From: Streptococcus uberis
Lineage (GTDB): Bacteria; Bacillota; Bacilli; Lactobacillales; Streptococcaceae
DNA: 64,000 bases
Assembly (NCBI RefSeq): GCF_000785785.1
Contig: NZ_JRQN01000011.1
Coordinates: 1 to 64,000, forward strand
Direction of reading: 5' to 3'
Made by a program: the position numbers and the translations under genes. Positions 37,739 through 45,848 of the stretch are shown piece after piece. Position 1 is the stretch's first letter. Every line of letters starts with the position of its first letter. The notes beneath the pieces were generated by a model. The model saw only the letters and a list, made by a program, of their open reading frames with translations. It did no database searches and was not told where the DNA came from.

Positions 37739-37970
37739 AATCAAAATTTACAAAGGAAAAAGTCAAAAAATAAAAGAAAACTCAAATACCCAAATAAGAA
37801 GAAGGATTAGACTAGACGGATACTTACTTAGAGGAGTAGATAACAGGAAAATTGCAATCGTTACGACATAAGATGAAAAATAATTGAAAATAAATGGCGA
37901 ATTAATGAAAATAGATTTGAATAAAGTGGTCATTCTTTTCAATTAAGCTTAAATTTGTTATGATAGATTT

Positions 37971-38926
37971 ATGGATTTTGAAAAGATTGAAAAAGCCTTT
38001 GAGCTTATTTTGGAAAATAGTCAGTTGATTGAAACTGACTTAAAGACACATATCTACGATGCAATGATTGAACAAAATTCTTTTTATTTAGGTGCAGAAG
38101 GTGCAAGTCCTCAGGTTGAAAAGAACATTAAAGCCTTAAAGGAATTGCATTTATCAAAGGAAGAATGGCGTCGTGCTTTTCAGTTTGTCTTTATCAAAGC
38201 TTCGCAAACTGAAAAATTACAAGCAACCATCAGTTCACCCCAGATAGTCTTGGTTTTATCATGCTCTATATTATGGAGACGTTGGTAGATAAGCAAGCAC
38301 TAGACTTGTTAGAGATAGGTAGTGGAACGGGTAATTTAGCACAGACAGTTTTGAATAATAGTAGTAAAAAAATTGATTACCTCGGTGTCGAGCTTGATGA
38401 TTTATTGATAGACTTGTCTGCTAGTATCTCAGAAATAATGGGATCTTCTGCCAAGTTTTTACAAGAGGATGCTGTTAGACCGCATATTCTCAAAGAGAGT
38501 GATATTATTATTAGTGATTTGCCTGTTGGGTATTATCCAAATGATGATATCGCAAGTCGCTATAAGGTTGCCAGTAAAGACGAGCATACCTATGCCCATC
38601 ATTTGCTGATGGAACAATCTTTAAAATACTTAAAATATGGTGGTTATGCTATTTTTCTAGCTCCAACAAATATTTTAAACAGTCCACAGAGTGATCTCTT
38701 AAAAGAGTGGTTGAAAAATTATGCTCAAGTTATGGCAGTTATTACCTTACCAGATACAATGTTTGGTAATCCCAACAATGCCAAATCACTATTTGTTATT
38801 GGAAAAACCAAGAAGCAATTAGTAGAAACTTTTGTTTATCCGATTACTAATATTCAATCCACAGAAACAATTCAAGATTTTATGAGTAAGTTCAAAAAAT
38901 GGAAACTTGCTAATGTTATTTCATAG
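37971..38926 (+). CDS. class I SAM-dependent methyltransferase (ComYH-type), frameshifted
   Basis: Repaired, it gives 318 residues matching the N6-adenine-type methyltransferase that ends streptococcal comY operons. The N-terminal helical domain (residues 1-85) is followed by LLEIGSGTGNLAQT (motif I) and IIISDLPVGYYPNDD, a variant of the NPPY motif with DLPV in place of NPPF. One A is missing near 38225: GCAACC should be GCA-AAC-CAT. The two halves then join through FTPDSLGFIMLYIME. In S. mutans the orthologue comYH is needed for transformation; the DNA or other substrate is not certain. Confidence 0.8.
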
Positions 38927-38935
38927 AATTTTTGA

Positions 38936-38968
38936 TATAATAGTAGAGCATTACAGAAAACGATTACA
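38936..38968 (+). promoter_or_regulatory. ackA promoter -10 and cre-like site
   Basis: TATAAT lies at 38936-38941. AGAAAACGATTACA at 38955-38968 matches the CcpA cre consensus TGWNANCGNTNWCA at 13 of 14 positions. It lies downstream of the -10, a position expected to block rather than activate transcription. Confidence 0.6.
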
Positions 38969-38981
38969 AGTGAGGTAAAAA

Positions 38982-40174
38982 ATGTCAAAAACAATTGCAA
39001 TTAATGCTGGTAGTTCAAGTCTTAAATGGCAACTATATCAAATGCCTGAAGAAACAGTTCTTGCGCAAGGAATTATTGAACGTATTGGATTAGAAAATTC
39101 AATTTCAACTGTTAAGTTTAATGGTCAAAAACAAGAAGATATTACAGATATCCCAGATCATTCAACAGCGGTTAAAATTCTATTGAATGACTTAATTCAT
39201 TTAGGGATTATTGCATCTTATGATGAAATCACAGGAGTTGGTCACCGTATTGTGGCTGGTGGTGAATATTTCACAGATTCAGTATTAGTTGATGAAAAAG
39301 TAGTTGAACAAGTTGAAGAATTATCAGCATTAGCACCATTACATAATCCAGGTGCAGCAGCTGGTATTCGTGCTTTCCGCGAAATTTTACCAGATATTAC
39401 AAGTGTTTGTGTCTTTGATAATGCTTATCATATGACTATGCAACCACACACTTACTTATATCCAATTCCTCAAAAATACTATACTGAGCATAAAGTACGT
39501 AAATATGGGGCACATGGAACAAGTCATAAGTATGTTGCGCGTGAAGCGGCAAAAATGGTCAATCGTCCTGTTGAAGAGCTAAAAATTATTACAGCTCATA
39601 TTGGAAATGGTGTTTCTATAACAGCTAACTATCACGGAGAATCTATTGATACTTCAATGGGCTTCACACCACTTGCTGGTCCTATGATGGGGACACGTTC
39701 TGGCGACATTGATCCAGCGATTATTCCTTATCTTATTGAACGTGATCCAGAATTGAAAGATGCAGCTGACGCAGTCAATATGCTAAATAAAAAATCTGGT
39801 TTAAGCGGTGTATCTGGTATCTCAAGTGATATGCGCGACATTGAAGATGGTGTTCAAGCAAATGATCCAAATGCAGTTTTAGCTTACAATATGTTTGTTG
39901 ACCGCATTAAGAAATACATTGGTCAGTATTTTGCTGTATTAAATGGTGCAGACGTATTGGTCTTTACAGCAGGTATGGGTGAAAATGGACCATTGGTACG
40001 TGAGGATGTTATTTCTGGATTATCTTGGTTCGGAATGGAACTTGATCCTGAGAAAAATGTCTTTGGTTACCGCGGAGAAATTTCTACGCTGAATCAAAAG
40101 TTAAAGTTCTTGTTATTTCAACAGATGAAGAGTTGTGTATTGCACGCGATGTTGAACGCCTACGCCAAAAATAA
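38982..40174 (+). CDS. ackA: acetate kinase, frameshifted near the 3' end
   Basis: Repaired, the gene gives 397 residues. Acetate kinase landmarks are all present: [11 protein letters not shown] at the N-terminus, [40 protein letters not shown] and [11 protein letters not shown]. One C is lost at about 40089 (ACG-CCT-GAA to ACGCTGAA). The correct frame ends [25 protein letters not shown] with TAA at 40172-40174, while the shifted frame reads on to 40190. AckA makes ATP from acetyl phosphate, the usual end of mixed-acid fermentation. A cre-like site overlaps its leader. Confidence 0.92.
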
Positions 40175-40198
40175 AATTAGCAATAATTAATATAAATG

Positions 40199-40250
40199 AA
40201 TAGTACCTCAATGGTTAGAAACAATTCTAACAATTGAGGTACTATTTTTT
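40199..40250 (+). terminator. ackA terminator
   Basis: A long stem: AATAGTACCTCAAT (40199-40212) with ATTGAGGTACTATT (40233-40246), enclosing GTTAGAA/TTCTAAC, then a T-run at 40245-40250. Confidence 0.88.
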
Positions 40251-40251
40251 C

Positions 40252-40293
40252 TTGACAAAAAATGTAAAGTGAACTATACTTAAAATGTAAAGT
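40252..40293 (+). promoter_or_regulatory. promoter with 12-base direct repeats, XRE-CPBP module
   Basis: TTGACA (40252-40257), 17 bases, TATACT (40275-40280) form a consensus promoter. The 12-mer AAAATGTAAAGT occurs at 40259-40270 in the spacer and again at 40282-40293, 23 bases apart, about two helical turns. This is the layout expected for an operator of the small XRE regulator encoded next. Confidence 0.7.
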
Positions 40294-40317
40294 TAAGTTG
40301 ACAAAAAAGGAGAAAAT

Positions 40318-40521
40318 ATGAAAAATAAACTTCAAGAACTCCGAAAGCAAGGGAAGATAAGTCAATCAGAATTGGCTGAAAATGTTGGCGTAACTCGGCA
40401 AACAATTATTTCACTAGAAAAAGGTCGGTATAATGCTTCTTTGGAATTAGCTTTTAAACTTGCTAGATATTTTGATGTCAAGATTGAAGATATTTTTGAC
40501 TATGAAGGTGAGGATGTGTAA
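40318..40521 (+). CDS. small XRE-family regulator
   Basis: A 67-residue protein that is almost only a Cro/CI-type HTH: LQELRKQGKISQSELAENVG, then TRQTIISLEKGRYNASLELA. This compact type usually regulates a neighbouring membrane protein or bacteriocin-related gene. AAAAAAGGAG precedes ATG 40318. It overlaps in transcription with the next two genes and probably binds the direct repeats at 40259-40293. Confidence 0.85.
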   Translation: MKNKLQELRKQGKISQSELAENVGVTRQTIISLEKGRYNASLELAFKLARYFDVKIEDIFDYEGEDV

Positions 40522-40522
40522 A

Positions 40523-40975
40523 ATGATTAAATTACTAATGAAGAGCTTAACAGGTAAAAAAAGCTTTGAAGAATATAAAAAATCAATACAAATATGGTCA
40601 GTATTTTTATTTTTTATTGCATCACTGACATTAATTATCAATTGGAAACTGCATCTTCCTTCATTTGGTAAAGGATTTTTAATTGGTGTAGCATTAGCCT
40701 TGTTTATTCTGATTGGTAGAAATTACTATTTGTTAAGTAATGAAAAGAAATTAAAAGAAGCTTATCTGAGTGCATATGATGAAAGAAATCAGCAAATTCT
40801 TTTAGTTGCGAGCTCTTTTGCCCTGAGTTTACAAATCGTTATCGTTATAATAGGATTATTTTTATTTGTATTTTGGTCAATTGAGTGGTCAATGATTATC
40901 TTTTTAAGTATTGATTTGTATGTTATATTAATTAGTTTCCTGGGAACAAAATTACTATTAAGCAAAATGATGTAG
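40523..40975 (+). CDS. membrane protein of the XRE-CPBP module
   Basis: About 150 residues with four hydrophobic segments in two pairs: WSVFLFFIASLTLIINW, LIGVALALFILIG, then VIVIIGLFLFVFW and MIIFLSIDLYVILIS. I do not recognise the family with certainty; small DUF-type membrane proteins in the same position accompany XRE regulators in many Firmicutes. ATG 40523 is chosen because AAGGTGAGG lies 12 bases upstream and it starts right after the regulator stop. A role in envelope stress or self-protection is inferred only from context. Confidence 0.65.
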   Translation: MIKLLMKSLTGKKSFEEYKKSIQIWSVFLFFIASLTLIINWKLHLPSFGKGFLIGVALALFILIGRNYYLLSNEKKLKEAYLSAYDERNQQILLVASSFALSLQIVIVIIGLFLFVFWSIEWSMIIFLSIDLYVILISFLGTKLLLSKMM

Positions 40976-40987
40976 GAGAACAAATAT

Positions 40988-41631
40988 ATGCTTTCAAAAT
41001 TTAAATGGTTTTTAATTGCTTTTGGCATTGTAGTTGTTGAGCAATTACCGATACTCTTAGTAAAAAAAGAACAACCTTTTTGGCAAGTAATCTTGATTTC
41101 AATGCTATTATTGGTTATTACAGCCTTGACTTATTGGTTTGCTAAAAAGAAAAAACTTCTACCGACAAGGCCTCTTTAACGAGTGATTCTGCAATTCTCT
41201 GGATTGGTCTTGGTTTTGCTGCACTTACTATTATCAAATTCATTGGGGGAATTATCCTCTTTTTAGAACATGGTGCCAATGCCAATACTGCAAATCAAAT
41301 GGCTTTGGAGCAAGCTGGCTTTCACCCTATGTTACTTTTTATACTAGCTGCCATAGTAGCACCTATTATTGAAGAAACTGTGTTTCGTGGGATTATTTTT
41401 GGCAAAGTATTTGGTGCAAAATCTTATCTCGGTTTAGTTATTAGTAGCCTTTTGTTTGGAGGTCTACACATGCCATCGGACATCGGCAGTTGGGTTATCT
41501 ATGCCGGCATGGGACTCGTTTTAGGCTTCGTCTATCATAAAACAAAAAATTTAAGCTACTGCATGATCATCCACTTTATCAACAATGGATTAGCTGTATT
41601 ACTCATGCTTTTACTCCCTCATATAAGATAA
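40988..41631 (+). CDS. CPBP family intramembrane metalloprotease, frameshifted
   Basis: Repaired, it gives 214 residues. Motif 1, EETVFRGIIF, and motif 2, LLFGGLHMPSD, supply the Glu and His catalytic residues of the CPBP (Abi/CAAX) protease family; the last motif HFINNGLAVLLML is also present. The frame breaks near 41168 (ACAAGG should be ACA-AAG-G), joining KKKLLPTKASLTSDSAILW. CPBP proteases in streptococci are often bacteriocin self-immunity or maturation proteins. It ends the three-gene module at the terminator 41631-41661. Confidence 0.82.
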
Positions 41632-41661
41632 AAAACCTTGTAATTTTATTACAAGGTTTTT
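41631..41661. terminator. bidirectional terminator, CPBP / proC
   Basis: A perfect 13-bp inverted repeat with arms AAAAACCTTGTAA/TTACAAGGTTTTT. The proC stop codon lies inside the right arm. Confidence 0.88.
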
Positions 41662-42419
41662 GCTTTGTCGATTGTTTTGTCAATTGCAGAGCTAACAGTT
41701 GGAGTCAGTCCTTTTTCTTCAAGTTCCATTAAACCAGCAATTGTTGTTCCGCCGGGGCTACAAATCTTGTCAATTAAGTCATTAGGGCTATCAGTGCCGA
41801 CTAGTAACTGTTGGGCACTAGCCTGAACAGTTTCAGCCACGATTGCTAATGCTTTATCTTTGGACAAGCCATGTTTGACCCCGGCTTTTGCCATGGCTTC
41901 GATGAAGAGATAAATGAAAGCAGGACTTGAGCCGGCTAATGCTGTAAAGGTATCAAAATCCTTTTCATCAATGACAAAAGTAGAACCAAAGCTATCTGTG
42001 ATCTCTTTAGCAGTTTTCATTAACTCCTCAGAGACCAAATTGTTAGTTGTTAGAGCAGTTGTCGATTGCAAAATTTGTGCATTCATATTGGGCATAATCC
42101 GAATCACAGGTAAATCAGAACCAACAAGTTGACCAATTCGTTTTAAATTTAACCCAGCAGCCATTGATAAAACGGCTTGCTTAAAATTCAATGGCTTCAG
42201 AACTGATTCAAACATCTGAGGTTTAATGCCTAAGATGACTAAATCAACTTGATCAATTAAATCTTGATGTGAGTCGGCATAATTTAGATTAAGCTTTTTG
42301 GCTAATTCTTTTGAGCGGTCTAAGGAAGAACCAGAAATAATGATTTCATGCTCGGTCTTTTTCAAGCCTTGGATAATAGCGCTAGCCATTTTTCCAACCC
42401 CGATAAATCCAATTTTCAT
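41649..42419 (-). CDS. proC: pyrroline-5-carboxylate reductase
   Basis: 256 residues, normal length. The N-terminal NAD(P) fold reads MKIGFIGVGKMASAIIQGL, and the C-terminal signature SAQQLLVGTDSPNDLIDKICSPGGTTIAGL spans the conserved proline-binding and dimer region. It catalyses the last step of proline synthesis. It lies 10 bases after pepA on the same strand, so both are probably co-transcribed and could link peptide breakdown with proline supply. Confidence 0.92.
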   Translation of the reverse strand: MKIGFIGVGKMASAIIQGLKKTEHEIIISGSSLDRSKELAKKLNLNYADSHQDLIDQVDLVILGIKPQMFESVLKPLNFKQAVLSMAAGLNLKRIGQLVGSDLPVIRIMPNMNAQILQSTTALTTNNLVSEELMKTAKEITDSFGSTFVIDEKDFDTFTALAGSSPAFIYLFIEAMAKAGVKHGLSKDKALAIVAETVQASAQQLLVGTDSPNDLIDKICSPGGTTIAGLMELEEKGLTPTVSSAIDKTIDKAKTL

Positions 42420-42429
42420 AGGCTACCTT

Positions 42430-43500
42430 CTAGTATTTCTTGATTAAATCAACAGTTGAGCGGTCAAGTTTTTTAACAATTGCTTGTAAATACGCTTGTG
42501 CTTCTAGGAAGTCATCCATAGCATAAAGCGTTTGATGTGAGTGGATATAACGGGCACAAACACCAATTGTTGTTGATGGGACACCACCATTTTTAAGGTG
42601 GGCAGCACCAGCATCAGTGCCGCCTTTGGCACAGTAGTATTGGTATTTAACACCAGCTTCTTCAGCTGTTGTTAAAAGGAAATCACGCATATTTTTGAGC
42701 ATGATATGACCTGGGTCATAGAAACGAACTAGAGTTCCCTCTCCGATTGCTCCTTGGTTACCTGAGATATCTCCAGCAGGAGAACAGTCAACGGCAAAGA
42801 AAAGTTCAGGGTCGAATTTGGTAGTAGAAACGTGAGCACCACGTAAACCAACTTCTTCTTGAACATTGGCACCTGCAATTAGAGTGTTTCCTAATTCTTG
42901 CCCTTTAAGACTTTCTAGTAATTCAGAGACCATCAAGACACCATAACGGTTATCCCATGCTTTTGAAATGACATTCTTTTTGTTTGCCGTTAGAATGGTT
43001 TCAGACTGAGGTACGATGATATCACCTGGCGTGATTCCAAAGCTTTCAGCCTCTTCCTTGTTAGCAAATCCACCGTCGAAAGTGATATCACTGATAGATG
43101 GGAGACCTGCAGAGCCATTTCCACCACGTAAAAAGTGAGGAGGAATAGATCCAGAAATAACTGGGATGGCTTGTCCTTGGCGAGTATAGAGGGTGAAGCG
43201 CTGTGAACTGACAACTAAGGGATTCCATCCACCAACTTCAACAACATTGAATGTCCCGTTAGCATTAATTTGGCTAACCATAAAGCCGACTTCATCCATG
43301 TGAGCAGCCACTAAAATACGAGGTGCATCGCTTGCTTTACTTTCTTTGATACCGAAAATGCCACCCAGACCATCTGTTTCGACACGATCAACTAAAGGTG
43401 TGATTTTTTGACGCAAAAAATCACGGACACTATGCTCATAGCCGGCAATGCCATCAAGTTCGGTTACTTCTTTTATTTTTGAAAATAATTCTGTCATCAT
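42430..43500 (-). CDS. pepA: glutamyl aminopeptidase (M42 family)
   Basis: 356 residues of the M42 peptidase family. Metal-binding landmarks are AAHMDEVGF, KAWDNRYG, QEEVGLRGA, and CARYIHSH near the C-terminus. ATG 43500 follows AAGGAAGTGTA; a frame extension to 43539 has no ribosome site. PepA removes N-terminal Glu and Asp from peptides in the cytoplasm and forms large dodecamers. Confidence 0.92.
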   Translation of the reverse strand: MMTELFSKIKEVTELDGIAGYEHSVRDFLRQKITPLVDRVETDGLGGIFGIKESKASDAPRILVAAHMDEVGFMVSQINANGTFNVVEVGGWNPLVVSSQRFTLYTRQGQAIPVISGSIPPHFLRGGNGSAGLPSISDITFDGGFANKEEAESFGITPGDIIVPQSETILTANKKNVISKAWDNRYGVLMVSELLESLKGQELGNTLIAGANVQEEVGLRGAHVSTTKFDPELFFAVDCSPAGDISGNQGAIGEGTLVRFYDPGHIMLKNMRDFLLTTAEEAGVKYQYYCAKGGTDAGAAHLKNGGVPSTTIGVCARYIHSHQTLYAMDDFLEAQAYLQAIVKKLDRSTVDLIKKY

Positions 43501-43539
43501 TACACTTCCTTTTTTGATTAAGGGGTTCCTTATTATCAC

Positions 43540-43860
43540 TCTCTATTTTACCATTTTTAATGAAGAAACGCCCTATAAATATGGATTAACGGTGGAGTTC
43601 AATGATATAAAATAAATCAGAAGTATGAGAGAGAAAATAAGAAAGGCTGCTGCACAGATAATAGTGATACTAGTTTCTTTGGGACTGAAAATAAGTTGAC
43701 TACATGATTGGCACATTAGAACTCCTTTTTATGTCCAATTTACCTAAATAGCAATTAAATGTCAATGCTTTAATAAAAAACTAATATAAAGAAATTTTTC
43801 ATTTATCATTCTGGACTTAGACCTATCCCAATTCTTGTATTTTATGATAAAATATAGGAT
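43540..43860. other. intergenic region with one small gene
   Basis: This 320-base stretch holds the small leftward gene 43573-43716 described separately. Its right part (43717-43860) contains the divergent control regions for that gene and for the DUF4651 gene, with a possible -10 TAAAAT before 43861. No other structure was recognised. Confidence 0.5.
43573..43716 (-). CDS. small membrane protein with an N-terminal CxxC
   Basis: A 47-residue frame with a strong ribosome site, AAAAGGAG, 6 bases before ATG 43716. It starts MCQSCSQ, placing a CxxC pair at residues 2-5, and then has a single hydrophobic helix, SITIICAAAFLIFSLILLIY, at about 15-34. The short N-terminus with CxxC could be a zinc-ribbon half or redox pair. 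Its stop lies 73 bases before the pepA start on the same strand, so it may be the first gene of the pepA-proC transcript. The function is unknown. Confidence 0.6.
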   Translation of the reverse strand: MCQSCSQLIFSPKETSITIICAAAFLIFSLILLIYFISLNSTVNPYL

Positions 43861-44145
43861 ATGATTAATAGAAAACCAAAAGGTATTATTGGATTAGTGG
43901 GTCTATCAGCAGTTGCAGTGACAGCCTTAGTACTCAAAGAAAAATACCAAGAAAACAGAAGACAAAAAATCACAAATGAGATTCGCCAGTATTTTTCTGA
44001 TTTAGGCGAAATTGATGCTCTCTATATCAATGATTATTCCTCAAGCTTTGGGGCTATAAATGGTGGACTGGTTATGTCTGATGGCAGGGCTTACCAATTC
44101 ACCTATAGTCGTGGAGGAATTGTCTTTCAGGAGGAAGAAAAATGA
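43861..44145 (+). CDS. DUF4651 domain protein
   Basis: A 94-residue protein with one N-terminal membrane helix (GIIGLVGLSAVAVTALVL, residues 8-25) followed by a charged linker and a small extracellular or cytoplasmic domain with INDYSSSFGAINGGLVMSDGR, characteristic of the streptococcal DUF4651 family. The function is unknown. It overlaps the thioredoxin gene by 4 bases, and the pair is followed by ytpR, the usual order in streptococci. Confidence 0.82.
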   Translation: MINRKPKGIIGLVGLSAVAVTALVLKEKYQENRRQKITNEIRQYFSDLGEIDALYINDYSSSFGAINGGLVMSDGRAYQFTYSRGGIVFQEEEK

Positions 44146-44459
44146 TTATCCCTAAAACCTATGAAGAAATCGCTGAATGGATTGAAAAGGAAGAAAAATT
44201 AGTACTTTTCTTCACAGCTGATTGGTGTCCTGATTGCCAATTTATCTACCCAGTCATGTCAGAAATTGAAGCAGAACACCAGGATTTAACCTTTGTTCGC
44301 TTAGATCGTGATGACTTTATGGATCTTGCCCAACAGTGGAATATTTTTGGTATTCCAAGTTTTCTAATCATTGAAAATGGAAAAGAAAAAGCGCGTCTGG
44401 TTAACAAATTAAGAAAAACAAAAGCTGAAATTAATCAGTTTATCACAAGTAACAAGTAA
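44142..44459 (+). CDS. thioredoxin family protein
   Basis: A 105-residue thioredoxin fold with active site WCPDCQF near residue 28 and the cis-Pro loop GIPSFLII. CPDC replaces the classical CGPC, which changes redox potential and suggests a specific role rather than general thioredoxin. CAGGAGG precedes ATG 44142. It overlaps DUF4651 and lies 15 bases before ytpR, so they are co-transcribed. It is cytoplasmic, as there is no signal peptide. Confidence 0.88.
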   Translation: MIIPKTYEEIAEWIEKEEKLVLFFTADWCPDCQFIYPVMSEIEAEHQDLTFVRLDRDDFMDLAQQWNIFGIPSFLIIENGKEKARLVNKLRKTKAEINQFITSNK

Positions 44460-44474
44460 GGAAAAGGAAGAAAA

Positions 44475-45101
44475 ATGATATTTGCTTATAATAAAGAACA
44501 AGTTGGCGATGTCTTAATGGTCATCTTAGAAGATACCAAAGATATCAAACGTTCAGTAGAACGTAGGGGCCATATTGCCAGAATTACAGCTGATGAAACT
44601 GGAAAAACACTTGCATGGAATATCTTTGATGTATCACAATTGCTAACTATTGAAGGAAATGGTCAAGTCTTTCCTAGCCAAGAAGACCTAGATTTATTAA
44701 ACCAAGAATTAGCAAAAGAAGGCTTTGAAGAAAAATTAACTGGAACAGCTTTTCCAGTATTTGTAGTAGGACAAATCACAGAAATGGTTGCACATCCTGA
44801 CAGTGATCACCTCAACATTTGCCAAGTGGCTATCGGAGCAGATAAAACAGTACAAATCGTAGCGGGGGCGCCTAATGCAGCACTTGATTTGAAAACAATC
44901 GTTGCCTTACCAGGCGCAATGATGCCGAGCGGCAGCCTTATTTTCCCTGGCAAACTGCGAGGACAAGATAGTTATGGCATGATGTGTTCTCCTCGTGAAT
45001 TAGCACTACCAAATGCTCCTCAAAAACGAGGCATAATCGAATTAGCTGACAGTGCAGTAGTAGGTGAGGCATTTGATACTGAAAAACATTGGCAAGCATA
45101 A
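44475..45101 (+). CDS. ytpR: YtpR family tRNA-binding protein
   Basis: 208 residues. The C-terminal half is an EMAP/tRNA-binding OB domain with VVGQITEMVAHPDSDHLNIC and GKLRGQDSYGMMCSPRELAL, similar to the N-terminus of PheT. The N-terminal half is the family-specific YtpR domain. The binding target is not established. GGAAAAGGAAG precedes ATG 44475. A terminator follows at 45110-45136. Confidence 0.9.
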   Translation: MIFAYNKEQVGDVLMVILEDTKDIKRSVERRGHIARITADETGKTLAWNIFDVSQLLTIEGNGQVFPSQEDLDLLNQELAKEGFEEKLTGTAFPVFVVGQITEMVAHPDSDHLNICQVAIGADKTVQIVAGAPNAALDLKTIVALPGAMMPSGSLIFPGKLRGQDSYGMMCSPRELALPNAPQKRGIIELADSAVVGEAFDTEKHWQA

Positions 45102-45109
45102 TAAGTGCA

Positions 45110-45136
45110 GACTCTAGATAATACTAGAGTCTTTTT
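45110..45136 (+). terminator. ytpR terminator
   Basis: GACTCTAG (45110-45117) pairs with CTAGAGTC (45124-45131), followed by TTTTTG. Confidence 0.85.
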
Positions 45137-45168
45137 GTTTAACTAAAAATACAATATAAAAAATAGTT

Positions 45169-45176
45169 TACGAATT
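45169..45176 (+). promoter_or_regulatory. candidate ComX box (CIN-box) of ssb
   Basis: TACGAATT is one base off the TACGAATA CIN-box core, 22 bases before the ssb ATG, at the same distance as the element before comGA. It suggests that this is the competence-induced paralogue SsbB. Confidence 0.6.
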
Positions 45177-45197
45177 ATTAATTAAGGAGGTACAAAA

Positions 45198-45596
45198 ATG
45201 TACAATAGAGTAATCATGATTGGTCGTTTAGTTGCTGATCCACAACTAATTAAGACTCCAAAGGATAAGTCAGTTTGTCGTGTTTCAGTTGCTGTTAATC
45301 GTCGCTATAAAAATGCCCAAGGTGAAAGACAAGTGGACTTTGTCAATTTAGTCTTATGGGGAAAACTAGCTGAATCCTTAGCTTCATATGGTAGTAAAGG
45401 TAGTCTTATTTCACTTGAAGGTGAATTACGGACAAGGCGCTATGAGAAAGATGGCAAATCTCATTATATGACAGAGGTTCTTTGTCATAGTTTTCAATTA
45501 TTGGAAAGCAGAGCGCAACGTGCCATGCGTGAAAACAATATGACAAATGACCTGGCAGACCTAGTGCTTGATGAGGAAGATGACCTGCCTTTCTAA
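45198..45596 (+). CDS. ssbB: single-stranded DNA-binding protein, competence-type
   Basis: 132 residues, shorter than the replication SSB (about 160), with an OB fold from MYNRVIMIGRLVADPQL through FVNLVLWGKLAESLASYGSKGSLISLEGEL. The tail is acidic and ends DLVLDEEDDLPF, keeping the SSB interaction tip. The short length, the solitary position (not between rpsF and rpsR) and the CIN-box-like element support SsbB, which protects incoming DNA during transformation. AAGGAGG precedes ATG 45198. Confidence 0.85.
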   Translation: MYNRVIMIGRLVADPQLIKTPKDKSVCRVSVAVNRRYKNAQGERQVDFVNLVLWGKLAESLASYGSKGSLISLEGELRTRRYEKDGKSHYMTEVLCHSFQLLESRAQRAMRENNMTNDLADLVLDEEDDLPF

Positions 45597-45671
45597 AAAA
45601 TTTTAATATGATTTTTGATCCTGTCTTATAAGTCTGTTTAGCCTTGTCATGATGGGCTTAGGCAGCGATTT

Positions 45672-45719
45672 AATTGTCAGAATATTTCACCTAAAAATGA
45701 CAATTTTCAATTTTAGGTG
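45672..45719. promoter_or_regulatory. interlocked inverted repeats upstream of the ABC operon
   Basis: AATTGTCA (45672-45679) mirrors TGACAATT (45698-45705), and CACCTAAAA (45688-45696) mirrors TTTTAGGTG (45711-45719). The second repeat ends one base before the -35 box of the operon promoter. They could be operators, or the second hairpin could end ssb transcription, though it lacks a T-run. Confidence 0.45.
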
Positions 45720-45748
45720 TTGACAGTCCTAAAAAAATGAATTATAAT
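45720..45748 (+). promoter_or_regulatory. consensus promoter of the attenuated ABC operon
   Basis: TTGACA (45720-45725), a 17-base spacer and TATAAT (45743-45748) are a perfect SigA promoter. Transcription would start near 45755, giving a leader of about 310 bases before the first binding-protein gene. Confidence 0.88.
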
Positions 45749-45785
45749 TTAGAAAAATTAAACGAAAGAAAACAGGAGGTGCCCT

Positions 45786-45848
45786 ATGGTAAGCATTAGC
45801 ACAACTCATAACATCAATAAGCGTTATTACTTTAGCTTCTTTAGATAG
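45786..45848 (+). CDS. 20-residue leader peptide rich in Tyr and Phe
   Basis: CAGGAGGTG ends 5 bases before ATG 45786. The 20-codon frame ends with R-Y-Y-F-S-F-F-R and stops at TAG 45846-45848. Codons 14-19 (45825-45842) are Tyr, Tyr, Phe, Ser, Phe, Phe. The stop codon overlaps the first arm of a chain of alternative stems. Position, ribosome site and codon content together fit a leader peptide of a ribosome-mediated attenuator that senses aromatic aminoacyl-tRNA. There is no Trp codon. Confidence 0.75.
   Translation: MVSISTTHNINKRYYFSFFR

Noticed and set aside
37739-37970. A further gene after comGG
   Set aside because: Frames are short and lack ribosome sites; only A-rich sequence and the control region of the methyltransferase gene are visible.
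41299-41631. A stand-alone short CPBP protein
   Set aside because: The upstream membrane segments are present at 40988-41168 and rejoin in frame by one base.
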